The position numbers were made by a program, and so were the translations under genes. This document shows positions 1-5,960 of a DNA stretch of 6,117 nt, one piece after another (the stretch's first letter is position 1; each line of letters begins with the position of its first letter). The DNA lies in the NCBI GenBank assembly GCA_020859965.1, contig JAJBVF010000054.1:1-6117 (forward strand), in the 5' to 3' direction. This stretch comes from Clostridiales bacterium (GTDB lineage: Bacteria; Bacillota; Clostridia; Lachnospirales; Lachnospiraceae). The notes beneath the pieces were generated by a model that worked only from the letters and a program-made list of their open reading frames with translations, had not been told where the DNA came from and ran no database searches.

Positions 1-46
1 GGATTCCGGACTTGCACCGGTTAGAAACGTGCGCCGCCAGGCGCAC
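1..46 (-). mobile_element. 5' end of a group II intron, probably class C (partial, runs off window)
   Basis: On the minus strand, starting at 46, the sequence opens with GTGCGCC, forms a 7-bp hairpin (46-40 with 35-29, loop TGGC), continues GTTTCTAA, then has a second small CCGG/CCGG stem around TGCAAGT (20-7). A GTGYG 5' boundary, a short first hairpin and a following GGTGnnAGTCC element are, from my memory of the family, how bacterial group II introns such as the class C intron of Oceanobacillus iheyensis begin. The location agrees: class C introns insert just after the stem of Rho-independent terminators, and such a stem (54-77) ends 7 bases upstream. Only about 46 bases are visible, so the ribozyme core, the reverse transcriptase gene and the 3' boundary cannot be checked. 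A cobalamin-riboswitch fragment is the main alternative. Class assignment is inference. Confidence 0.55.
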
Positions 47-51
47 TACAT

Positions 52-77
52 AAAAGGCGGATGCAAGCATCCGCCTT
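52..77 (-). terminator. Rho-independent terminator of the operon
   Basis: An inverted repeat (54-64 with 67-77) can fold into a ten-bp GC-rich stem with a CTTG tetraloop. On the minus strand it is followed by a short run of T (55-52), then ATGTA. It starts 20 bases after the uxaB stop codon, the expected place for the end of a five-gene transcript. The T-run is short, possibly because the putative intron at 46 interrupts what was a longer tract. On the plus strand the hairpin is not followed by T, so it acts for the minus strand only. Confidence 0.8.
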
Positions 78-97
78 ATGATCCTTTGACCCCGGTA

Positions 98-1597
98 TTA
101 CAAGCAGTCGGCAAACGCTGCTTTTGCTCCTTCCGTCCGGATTTTTTTCAGGATCGCCGCTACGGTTTCTTCCAGGCCGGCGATTTCCGTCAGATCCTGA
201 TCCCACATCTTCGTGTTGGTCAGTACCGCGTGCGTGAGAGCCTCTTCGCTGTCGTCCTTATGCGCATAGTAGAATTCCAGTGCCCAGCGGTCGTCGCTGA
301 CCGTATAGGTATTTCCTGCCGGGCGCTTGCACACCAGACCAGCGTCGGTAAGCTCCTGGATGTCATTGCTGTAGAACGCAATGTAAGCAGCCAGAGAAGT
401 GGTCAGACATTTCGGCAGCTCGCCTTTTTCCTTCACATATTCCAGGAAGGACGGCATGTTGCGCGCTTTCCACTTGGAAGTGGAGTTCAGGGAAATGCTC
501 ATCAGCTCATGGTTTACAAACGGGTTGTTGAAACGATCCTGCACCGCTGCTGCGAATTCCATCAGATCATCCTTATCCAGAGGAAGTGTCGGAATCACTT
601 CGTCATACAGCATCTTATTCATGAAACCGCGGATCGTCTCGTCATTCATGCAGTCGCGGACGATATTCTCTCCCGCAAGATAAGCACCCAGCGTAAAGCC
701 GGTGTGCGCACCGTTCAGGATGCGTACTTTTCTCTTCTTGTACGGGCTCATATCCGGAGTAACAAATACCTTATCCTCCAGTCCTGCTTTGCGGAACGGA
801 AGAGTATCGTTCAGGCTTACATCACCCTCAATTACCCATACGCCAAAGACCTCGCCGACGTCCAGAAGCGGATCCGCATAGCCGTGCTTTTCTTCCAGCT
901 CTGCTACTTCCTTCGGATCGCGGATACGTCCCGGCACGATACGGTCTACCAGAGAGCCACAGAACGTGCAGTCTTCATTGACATACTTTTTGAATCCATC
1001 CTCCAGTCCCCACTGGTCGATGTACTGGTTCACGCATTTTAAGAGCTCTTTGCCGTTGTTGTCGATCAGCTCGCAGGCCAGCATCAGAATCCCCGGCTTG
1101 CCTGCCTGATAGCGGCGATACAGCACCTGGGTCAGCTTCGCCGGGAAGCTCGACGGCGGGCAGTCTTCCGCCTGGCATGCCGGATCGTAAGCGATACCGG
1201 CCTCTGTCGTGTTGGACACGATAATTTCCAGATCGTCGCTGATTGCGACCTGCATCATTGCCTCATAGTCGTCCTTCTCATACGGATTCAGGCAGCGGCT
1301 GACGCTGGAGATCACACGCTTCGCATCCACCTTCTGGCCTTTTTCGCTTCCGCGCAGATACAGCGTGTACAGGCCTTCCTGCTCATTGATCATTTTGGAA
1401 AGCCCCGGAGCGATCGGCTGTACCAGAACGCACTTTCCGTTCCAGCCTGCTTTCTCATTTGCCAGGTCAAACCAGTAATCTACAAACGCGCGCAGGAAAT
1501 TTCCCTCGCCAAACTGCAGCACTTTTTCCGGCGCCTTTTCCAGTATGTATCCGTCATAACCGGATTTTTTCAAAACTTCATAATTTAATCTATCCAT
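98..1597 (-). CDS. uxaB: tagaturonate reductase (altronate oxidoreductase)
   Basis: A cytoplasmic NAD-dependent enzyme of 499 aa that interconverts D-tagaturonate and D-altronate in hexuronate catabolism. It belongs to the polyol-specific long-chain dehydrogenase family (mannitol dehydrogenase type). The N-terminal nucleotide-binding motif FGEGNFLRAF is at residues 29-38, and SNTTEAGI (128-135) and LVDRIVPG (216-223) are as in E. coli UxaB. The family catalytic pattern KxxxxNxxH is intact as Lys290, Asn295, His298 within PYKKRKVRILNGAHT. These blocks, and the FGEGNFLRAF form of the nucleotide-binding motif, fit UxaB rather than fructuronate reductase UxuB. Length is close to the E. coli enzyme (about 483). 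The ATG has a weak ribosome binding site (GGAAAG, about 10 bases upstream); no better start exists before the conserved N-terminus. It is the last gene of the operon, 56 bases after dctM. Confidence 0.93.
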   Translation of the reverse strand: MDRLNYEVLKKSGYDGYILEKAPEKVLQFGEGNFLRAFVDYWFDLANEKAGWNGKCVLVQPIAPGLSKMINEQEGLYTLYLRGSEKGQKVDAKRVISSVSRCLNPYEKDDYEAMMQVAISDDLEIIVSNTTEAGIAYDPACQAEDCPPSSFPAKLTQVLYRRYQAGKPGILMLACELIDNNGKELLKCVNQYIDQWGLEDGFKKYVNEDCTFCGSLVDRIVPGRIRDPKEVAELEEKHGYADPLLDVGEVFGVWVIEGDVSLNDTLPFRKAGLEDKVFVTPDMSPYKKRKVRILNGAHTGFTLGAYLAGENIVRDCMNDETIRGFMNKMLYDEVIPTLPLDKDDLMEFAAAVQDRFNNPFVNHELMSISLNSTSKWKARNMPSFLEYVKEKGELPKCLTTSLAAYIAFYSNDIQELTDAGLVCKRPAGNTYTVSDDRWALEFYYAHKDDSEEALTHAVLTNTKMWDQDLTEIAGLEETVAAILKKIRTEGAKAAFADCL

Positions 1598-1653
1598 ATC
1601 CTGTCACACTTTCCATTCATGATTGCACTATTCACATACTCTTTCGGTACACT

Positions 1654-2946
1654 TTAATAAATCAGATTTACCAAAGCCGTCGTGAAGAACGGGCAGTAAG
1701 TCAGAAGCAGCAATACCACTACCAGCAGGATATAATAAGGAACTGCTTCCTTAATGAAATCCTTCGTCTTGCAGCCAGTAATACCGCAGGTAACGAACAT
1801 CAGGGTACCCATAGGCGGTGAGAATGCTCCGATCGCGTTGTTGAAGATATAAACCATTGCGAACTGGATCTCGTTGATGCCATAGCTTGCAGCGATTGGC
1901 GCAAGAAGCGGCACCAGAATAATCATGGACGCATTACCTTCGATAAACATACCGACAATGATCAGGAAAACGTTTACTGCAAGCAGGAAGACATATTTGT
2001 TGCTGATGGTAGCCATCATCCATGCAGTCAGAGCCTGCGGGATCTTCTCTCTGGTCAGGATCCAGGAAAATACAGCCGCAGCAGATACAATCAGCATAAC
2101 GGATGCAGTCGTCGTAACTGTCTCTTTCAGAGCGACAGCCATATCCTTTGCCTTCAGTTCTTTAAAACCGATACCAAGAAGCAGTGCGTAAACGATCGCT
2201 ACCGCTCCGCCCTCTGTCGCGGTGAAGATACCGAGACGAATACCACCGATCAACAGAACCGGAAGGCAAAGAGGAAGGATTGCCGGCTTCGCAGCCTTAG
2301 TGAACTCCTGTCTGGTAATCTTTTCCGTACGCATCGGCTTGTAACCGCGCTTTTTGGAGATCACAGCCGTCAGCACCATCTCTGCGATGCAGAGTGTCGC
2401 GCCTACGCCGAGACCGGATACAAACAGCTTACCAATGGACACGTTCGCCAGGCAGCCGTAAAGGATCATCGCGATTCCTGGCGGAATCAGCGGAGTAATC
2501 ATGGAAGAAACAGCGGTAACTACAGTCGAGAAGGACTTGGAAAAGCCTGCCTTCTCCATCTCCGGAACCATCATCTTTGCTTCCATTGCCGCGTCAGCGA
2601 TATTGGAACCGGAAAGTCCGCCCATCAGAGTAGACAGAAGAATGTTTACCTGCGCCAGACCGCCGGACATACGGCCGGTCAGAACGGAGCAAAAATCCAT
2701 AATTCTCGAAGTCACGCCGGTGTAGTTCATGACAATGCCGGCACATACGAAAAACGGAATCGCCAGAAGGGAAATACTTTCCACACCGGTAATCGCCTGC
2801 TGTGCAAAAATAATCGGGTTCGCACCCGGCGTCAGCAGGAAATAAAGAGCGGAAGCTCCCAGTACCGCAATGTATACCGGTACCTTTAAAAACAAAAGAA
2901 CAAGAAGCGCGATCGCGCAGATCGCAATGATCATAGAACTTGACAT
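1654..2946 (-). CDS. dctM: TRAP transporter large permease, DctM family
   Basis: The 430-aa channel-forming subunit of a tripartite ATP-independent periplasmic-type transporter, which uses an ion gradient (usually Na+) to import substrate delivered by DctP. The protein is strongly hydrophobic throughout, with roughly a dozen membrane segments. Family signatures are present: MGGLSGSNIADAAM at 108-121, the PLIPPG turn at 152-157, FTATEGGAVA at 241-250, and NNAIGAFSPPMG at 369-380. Length is normal for DctM (about 425-430). The start codon overlaps the dctQ stop by one base (TAATG), and a very strong Shine-Dalgarno lies inside the last dctQ codons, so the two are translationally coupled. The substrate cannot be read from the permease; the gene neighbours suggest a sugar acid. 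Confidence 0.95.
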   Translation of the reverse strand: MSSSMIIAICAIALLVLLFLKVPVYIAVLGASALYFLLTPGANPIIFAQQAITGVESISLLAIPFFVCAGIVMNYTGVTSRIMDFCSVLTGRMSGGLAQVNILLSTLMGGLSGSNIADAAMEAKMMVPEMEKAGFSKSFSTVVTAVSSMITPLIPPGIAMILYGCLANVSIGKLFVSGLGVGATLCIAEMVLTAVISKKRGYKPMRTEKITRQEFTKAAKPAILPLCLPVLLIGGIRLGIFTATEGGAVAIVYALLLGIGFKELKAKDMAVALKETVTTTASVMLIVSAAAVFSWILTREKIPQALTAWMMATISNKYVFLLAVNVFLIIVGMFIEGNASMIILVPLLAPIAASYGINEIQFAMVYIFNNAIGAFSPPMGTLMFVTCGITGCKTKDFIKEAVPYYILLVVVLLLLTYCPFFTTALVNLIY

Positions 2947-3437
2947 TACTGGTCTCCTCCTTTCTCGCTCTTATCAAAATATTTGGAATAAAAATAGCTG
3001 ATGATCATCAGGATATACGATACCGGTGCGATTCCATACTGCACGGTCATCGGAATCTTCAGAATACTGGAGGAACGTCCGTTGCTGATAAACATCTGAA
3101 TGTATCCGATGCTGTTGTAAAACAGATACGCGAGCGTCGCAAATACGATCACATCAATCACATAACCAATGATTTTCTGTACCTTTTCCGGAAACATCTC
3201 TACTACCATCTCAATCGCTACATGGCTTCCGGTACGGAATGCAGCTCCTCCTGCCGCAAACACAATCCAGATCAGGCAGAAAAGCTGTACCTCTTCCAGC
3301 CATGTGAAGGGGTTTCCAACCACATAGCGCATGATCACGCCCAGGAAAGTCAGCACGATCAGTACGACCAGTGCTACGCTTGCCACTATCACATCCAGAT
3401 TGCCGATGATGGTTTTCAGCGTACTATTCTTCTTCAC
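2946..3437 (-). CDS. dctQ: TRAP transporter small permease, DctQ family
   Basis: The 163-aa four-helix membrane subunit that pairs with DctM. Predicted membrane segments are near residues 16-37, 48-66, 86-108 and 131-150. The family pattern RYVVGNPFTWLEE (37-49), followed by an FAAGGAAFRTGSHVAIE-type stretch (60-76), is clear. The start codon is GTG, not ATG. It is supported by AAGGAG at 3447-3452, nine bases upstream, and by the normal family length and basic MKKN N-terminus. The gene is 161 bases downstream of dctP, separated by a stem-loop, and overlaps dctM by one base. Confidence 0.93.
   Translation of the reverse strand: MKKNSTLKTIIGNLDVIVASVALVVLIVLTFLGVIMRYVVGNPFTWLEEVQLFCLIWIVFAAGGAAFRTGSHVAIEMVVEMFPEKVQKIIGYVIDVIVFATLAYLFYNSIGYIQMFISNGRSSSILKIPMTVQYGIAPVSYILMIISYFYSKYFDKSEKGGDQ
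2954..2962 (-). promoter_or_regulatory. strong dctM ribosome binding site inside the dctQ 3' end
   Basis: AAGGAGGAG on the minus strand, seven bases before the dctM ATG. It also encodes the Lys-Gly-Gly residues near the DctQ C-terminus. Together with the TAATG stop/start overlap it indicates coupled translation, giving matched amounts of the two membrane subunits. Confidence 0.8.
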
Positions 3438-3446
3438 CTGTGTTTT

Positions 3447-3452
3447 CTCCTT
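3447..3452 (-). promoter_or_regulatory. ribosome binding site fixing the GTG start of dctQ
   Basis: AAGGAG on the minus strand, nine bases before GTG at 3437. No ATG is better placed, so this site decides the start. Confidence 0.8.
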
Positions 3453-3461
3453 TCCATTTTC

Positions 3462-3504
3462 AGAGAAGCCAGAACGACCGCTCAGCCGACCTCCTGGCTT
3501 CTCT
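3462..3504 (-). repeat. stem-loop in the dctP-dctQ intergenic region
   Basis: A perfect 11-bp inverted repeat (AGAGAAGCCAG at 3462-3472, its complement at 3494-3504) with a 21-base loop. In the transcript it lies about 95 bases after the dctP stop and about 10 bases before the dctQ ribosome binding site. It is followed by GAAAATGG rather than a run of U, so it does not look like a full terminator. A role as an mRNA processing or 3'-protection element giving more binding protein than permease is inference from comparable binding-protein operons. Confidence 0.65.
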
Positions 3505-3598
3505 TTCTCACTTAGGATCTGTCACACACGATCCGGCACCATATACCTGTTCTTTCGTGGCAGTCCCTGATTTTCAGTTGGCATCTGTAATCCGAAAA

Positions 3599-4618
3599 TT
3601 ACTCAGCACCCATAGCAGCCTTTACTGTCTCATACAGACCGTCAGACCATCCGAAAGTATCTGCGTAATCATAGAATGCTTCTGCCTTCTCACGGAAGCC
3701 ATCCATAACCTCATCAGACGGATCTACTACAGTCACGCCCTCATCGATCATCAGCTGCAGGTACTCTTCGTTGGACTCATCTACCAGATCATTGTTGTAC
3801 AGACCAGCCTCAGAAGCGGTGGAAACCAGCAGCTCCTGCTGCTCTTCGGTCAGGCTGTTGAATACGTTCGCACTCATAACCCAGGTAGTGAAGTTCAGTA
3901 CATGAGCGTCAAGGATCAGATACTGTGCAACCTCATGAAGCTTTCTGCCGTACAGAGTAGCCAGCGGGTTCTCAGCACCGTCGATCGTACCCTGCTGAAG
4001 GGAAGTATACACATCGCCAAGGTCCATAGCTACGGATGTAGCGCCCAGCACGTCAAAGCCATAGGACTGGATCTCATTACTCGGAACACGGATCTTCAGA
4101 CCTGCCAGATCATCAACGGTCTCTACCGGAGTCGTGGTCAGGGTGTGGCGCTCGCCATATTTCCAGTTGGAGGTAACGATCTTAAGACCTTTGTCTTCCA
4201 GCTGTGAGCACATATCTGCATACCAGTCGCTCTCGATCAGCGTCCAGCACTGATCCCAGTCTTCAAACAGATACGGAGCAAATACGATACCGAAATCATT
4301 TACGCCATAGTCTGCATAGAAAGCGCCGTCTGCCAGTGTAATGTACGGCTCGTCCAGAGTCATTGCATCGATCAGCTCGTTCTTGCTGCCCAGCTGGCTG
4401 TCCGGATAAAGCTCAAGAACCAGGCTTCCGTCGCCCTGCTCTTCGATGAGCTGTGCCCAGTACTCAAGAGCCTGTCCGATCGGCTCAGAGCTGGAGTTCT
4501 CATAACCAAGCAGAAGTGTGGTCACATCATCCGCTGCGCTTGCGGAAAAGCATGCTGCCGGTGACACTGCCATTGCTGCAGCCAAAACGAGTGCCATAGT
4601 CTTTTTCGTTCTCTTCAT
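3599..4618 (-). CDS. dctP: TRAP transporter substrate-binding protein, DctP family
   Basis: The 339-aa extracytoplasmic solute receptor that captures the substrate and delivers it to DctQM. The N-terminus (1-28) is a signal peptide with a MKRTKK basic head and an alanine/leucine-rich core. It has a possible signal peptidase I site in SASA (25-28) and a poor lipobox PAAC ending at Cys23. Family hallmarks follow: LAGLKIRVPS at 171-180, where Arg177 is the expected carboxylate-binding arginine, and VYTSLQQGTIDGAENP at 203-218. An arginine-gripped carboxylate fits a sugar acid ligand. The start at 4618 is chosen because AAGGAG lies eight bases upstream and the signal peptide begins there; an in-frame ATG at 4681 would bury the signal peptide. 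Neighbours on both sides are sugar-acid enzymes. Confidence 0.95.
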   Translation of the reverse strand: MKRTKKTMALVLAAAMAVSPAACFSASAADDVTTLLLGYENSSSEPIGQALEYWAQLIEEQGDGSLVLELYPDSQLGSKNELIDAMTLDEPYITLADGAFYADYGVNDFGIVFAPYLFEDWDQCWTLIESDWYADMCSQLEDKGLKIVTSNWKYGERHTLTTTPVETVDDLAGLKIRVPSNEIQSYGFDVLGATSVAMDLGDVYTSLQQGTIDGAENPLATLYGRKLHEVAQYLILDAHVLNFTTWVMSANVFNSLTEEQQELLVSTASEAGLYNNDLVDESNEEYLQLMIDEGVTVVDPSDEVMDGFREKAEAFYDYADTFGWSDGLYETVKAAMGAE

Positions 4619-4626
4619 TTCTTTCT

Positions 4627-4632
4627 CTCCTT
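4627..4632 (-). promoter_or_regulatory. ribosome binding site fixing the dctP start
   Basis: AAGGAG on the minus strand, eight bases before ATG at 4618. It favours this start over the in-frame ATG at 4681, which lies inside an upstream stem-loop and has no comparable site. Confidence 0.8.
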
Positions 4633-4649
4633 TTTCTTTTACTCCATGC

Positions 4650-4690
4650 CGGACGCAAAGCTGCATAAGCGGCCATTCCATGTGCGTCCG
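4650..4690 (-). repeat. stem-loop upstream of dctP
   Basis: A perfect 8-bp inverted repeat, CGGACGCA (4650-4657) with TGCGTCCG (4683-4690), enclosing a 25-base loop. It ends 17 bases before the dctP ribosome binding site in the transcript and is not followed by a U-run, so it is not a terminator. A 5' stabiliser of the dctP message or a processing site is possible; this is inference. Confidence 0.55.
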
Positions 4691-4716
4691 TGTGCATATT
4701 TACAGTTACCTTTATA

Positions 4717-4795
4717 GTTGCCTGTCCATACAGATTTCGAGCATGTGTGACAGGTACCTATCTGATACAGTCTGCGCAGCTTTTGTTGCCTGTCA
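4717..4795 (-). repeat. three-part repeat able to form alternative hairpins
   Basis: GACAGGCAAC occurs twice in the transcript, at 4794-4785 (beginning in the dehydrogenase stop codon) and at 4726-4717. The complement CCTGTC lies between them at 4754-4749. The middle element can pair with the first copy (7 bp as TGACAGG/CCTGTCA, 34-base loop) or with the second (6 bp, 22-base loop), but not with both. The repeats are seen directly; any switching role is inference. Stems this short could also be chance. Confidence 0.4.
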
Positions 4796-5857
4796 ATGGA
4801 TATCCGTAAAATCGATACCCACCTTCAGCATGGAGCCTCCCTTTGTACTGAAGTCCTCAAACGCCTGCGCCGCGTCATTGAAGGAATAAACGTTCGTGAT
4901 GATCTTCTCAAGATCAACCTTCCCATCCTTTACAAGATCGATCAGCTCCAGGAAATCCTTCTTCAGCGCATTGCGGCTGCCGAATACATTCAGTTCCTTC
5001 TTCTGCAGCAATGTAAAATTAAAGTCAAGATTCTGCTTGCCGACACCGATCAGCACTACCTTGCCGCCAAATGCCGCGCAGTCAATGCAGGACTGGAAGG
5101 TAGACGGCAGACCTACTGCCTCGATACATACGTCAAATCCGTATCCGGTAACCGTGCCATTGATGTCAACGCTTCCGGTAATCTCCTTCACTGCTTTCTC
5201 CAGAGCCTCCGGACCCTCATTCAGGATCGTCCCTGCGAATCCAAATGTCTCCTGGCTGCGCTGCAGCTTCGCTGCCGCCTGCGGAATATCACACAGATAA
5301 ACCTCGCCGCCCAGTGCCTTAGCTGCGTTCGCTGCAAGTACCCCGATCGTACCGCCGCCGATCACGAGCACCTTGTCGCCCGGATTGATGCCGGCTCTCT
5401 GTACGCCGTGATAACTGATGCAGAACGGCTCGATCGCCGCAAGCACCTTTGGTGAAAGGCCTTTGCCGTCATAGATCCGCTCGATCGGCATCGTGATATA
5501 CTCACAGAATGCCCCGTCTCTCTGGCAGCCCATCGTCTGGTTGTCCATACATGCATTGACAATGCCGCGCTCACAGCTGTAGCAATGTCCGCAGTTGAAA
5601 TACGGATTGCAGGTCACCACCATACCCGGCTTCAGTCCCTGCTCATTCTCATCAATCTCCACGATCTCAGCCGCAAACTCATGTCCCGGAATGCGCGGAT
5701 AGCTGAAATAAGCAAATGTGCCTCTGTAAGAACCAAGATCACTTCCGCAGATGCCGCCATACAACACCTTCAGAAGAGCTTCTCCCGGCTTGCGCACCGG
5801 CTTCTCGATATCCCGGATCACCACTTTCCCAGGCTCATCAATGTAAATCGCTTTCAT
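4793..5857 (-). CDS. zinc-dependent sugar-acid dehydrogenase, probable L-galactonate 5-dehydrogenase
   Basis: A 354-aa cytoplasmic medium-chain dehydrogenase of the zinc alcohol dehydrogenase family. The catalytic zinc ligands are visible as Cys37, His59-Glu60 (PGHE) and Glu143 in AIEPF. The structural zinc site is complete at Cys89, Cys92, Cys95 and Cys103. The Rossmann motif GGGTIG is at 167-172, and Asp190 at the end of the second strand points to NAD rather than NADP. The segments FFSYPR-like (FAYFSYPRIPGHE, 48-60), IEPF and KKELNVFGSRNA (286-297) resemble E. coli LgoD/YjjN and RspB, which oxidise L-galactonate or L-gulonate at C5. Pairing with UxaB favours L-galactonate to tagaturonate; L-gulonate to fructuronate is the main alternative, and a sorbitol or threonine dehydrogenase is less likely. 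First gene of the operon; GGGAG lies 7 bases before the ATG. Confidence 0.85.
   Translation of the reverse strand: MKAIYIDEPGKVVIRDIEKPVRKPGEALLKVLYGGICGSDLGSYRGTFAYFSYPRIPGHEFAAEIVEIDENEQGLKPGMVVTCNPYFNCGHCYSCERGIVNACMDNQTMGCQRDGAFCEYITMPIERIYDGKGLSPKVLAAIEPFCISYHGVQRAGINPGDKVLVIGGGTIGVLAANAAKALGGEVYLCDIPQAAAKLQRSQETFGFAGTILNEGPEALEKAVKEITGSVDINGTVTGYGFDVCIEAVGLPSTFQSCIDCAAFGGKVVLIGVGKQNLDFNFTLLQKKELNVFGSRNALKKDFLELIDLVKDGKVDLEKIITNVYSFNDAAQAFEDFSTKGGSMLKVGIDFTDIH
5842..5856 (-). promoter_or_regulatory. near-match to a catabolite-responsive element at the start codon
   Basis: The minus strand reads TGAAAGCG then ATTTACA, overlapping the ATG of the dehydrogenase. The left half matches the CcpA site consensus of Firmicutes exactly; the right half fits only if one extra base is allowed. 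It is also ordinary coding sequence (MKAIYI), so this is a weak candidate. Confidence 0.2.
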
Positions 5858-5863
5858 CCAGAA

Positions 5864-5870
5864 TCTCCCT
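5864..5870 (-). promoter_or_regulatory. ribosome binding site of the dehydrogenase gene
   Basis: AGGGAGA on the minus strand, six bases before ATG at 5857. It supports the chosen start, which gives a normal family N-terminus. Confidence 0.7.
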
Positions 5871-5880
5871 CTCTTTCTTA

Positions 5881-5898
5881 TATAATTGTTTAATTATA
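5881..5898. repeat. 18-bp AT palindrome just upstream of the first ribosome binding site
   Basis: TATAATT (5881-5887) and AATTATA (5892-5898) are perfect inverted arms around four bases. It lies in the expected 5' untranslated region. It could be an operator; on the minus strand 5898-5893 also reads TATAAT, a perfect -10 box, but no good -35 is found at the right distance. Confidence 0.4.
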
Positions 5899-5922
5899 GA
5901 TGTATTTTACGTTGTATACATC
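5899..5922. promoter_or_regulatory. putative operator: inverted repeat containing TGTATACA
   Basis: GATGTAT (5899-5905) and ATACATC (5916-5922) form a 7-bp inverted repeat with a 10-base spacer. The right arm overlaps a self-palindromic TGTATACA (5913-5920). A related TGTGTACA lies at 5943-5950, 30 bp away centre to centre (about three helical turns), inside the promoter spacer. The first element falls just after the predicted transcription start, a classic repressor position. FadR-type GntR regulators of hexuronate genes (ExuR/UxuR) bind similar GTATAC-centred palindromes; assigning that family here is inference. Confidence 0.4.
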
Positions 5923-5931
5923 ATATTTTTT

Positions 5932-5960
5932 ATATTAACTTATGTGTACAGATTTGTCAA
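5932..5960 (-). promoter_or_regulatory. sigma-A-type promoter of the operon
   Basis: The minus strand has a perfect -35 TTGACA (5960-5955), a 17-bp spacer (5954-5938) and a -10 TAATAT (5937-5932, four of six consensus bases). Transcription would start near 5925, giving a leader of about 70 bases. It is the best promoter match seen upstream of the first gene. Confidence 0.65.

Noticed and set aside
1..28. Cobalamin riboswitch fragment or tRNA T-arm on the minus strand
   Set aside because: CCGGTGCAAGTCCGG resembles part of a cobalamin riboswitch core, but the usual AGGGAA just before it is replaced by TTTCTAA. A tRNA T-loop would need TTC rather than TGC, and no cloverleaf precedes it. The group II intron start explains more of the sequence.
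29..1042. Long plus-strand open frame of 337 codons opposite uxaB
   Set aside because: It is antisense to a well-conserved enzyme, begins inside the putative intron and terminator hairpin, and its product has no recognisable domain. It is a by-product of GC-rich codon positions in uxaB.
3462..3504. Rho-independent terminator between dctP and dctQ
   Set aside because: The stem is strong, but the minus strand continues GAAAATGG with no U-run, and dctQM have no other clear promoter, so full termination is unlikely.
3440..4207. Plus-strand open frame of 255 codons over the dctP region
   Set aside because: It is antisense to conserved DctP and crosses the dctP-dctQ stem-loop. It has no ribosome binding site or domain.
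4619..4681. Longer dctP start at the ATG at 4681
   Set aside because: It would place 21 non-hydrophobic residues before the signal peptide. The strong ribosome binding site at 4627-4632 serves the start at 4618.
4702..4728. Internal promoter for dctP (TGGACA with TGTAAA, 18-bp spacer)
   Set aside because: Both boxes are imperfect and the -35 coincides with the repeat element at 4717-4726. The evidence is too weak to list as a promoter.
4796..5455. Plus-strand open frame of 219 codons opposite the dehydrogenase
   Set aside because: It is antisense to the zinc dehydrogenase with all motifs intact on the minus strand. It has no recognisable protein features.
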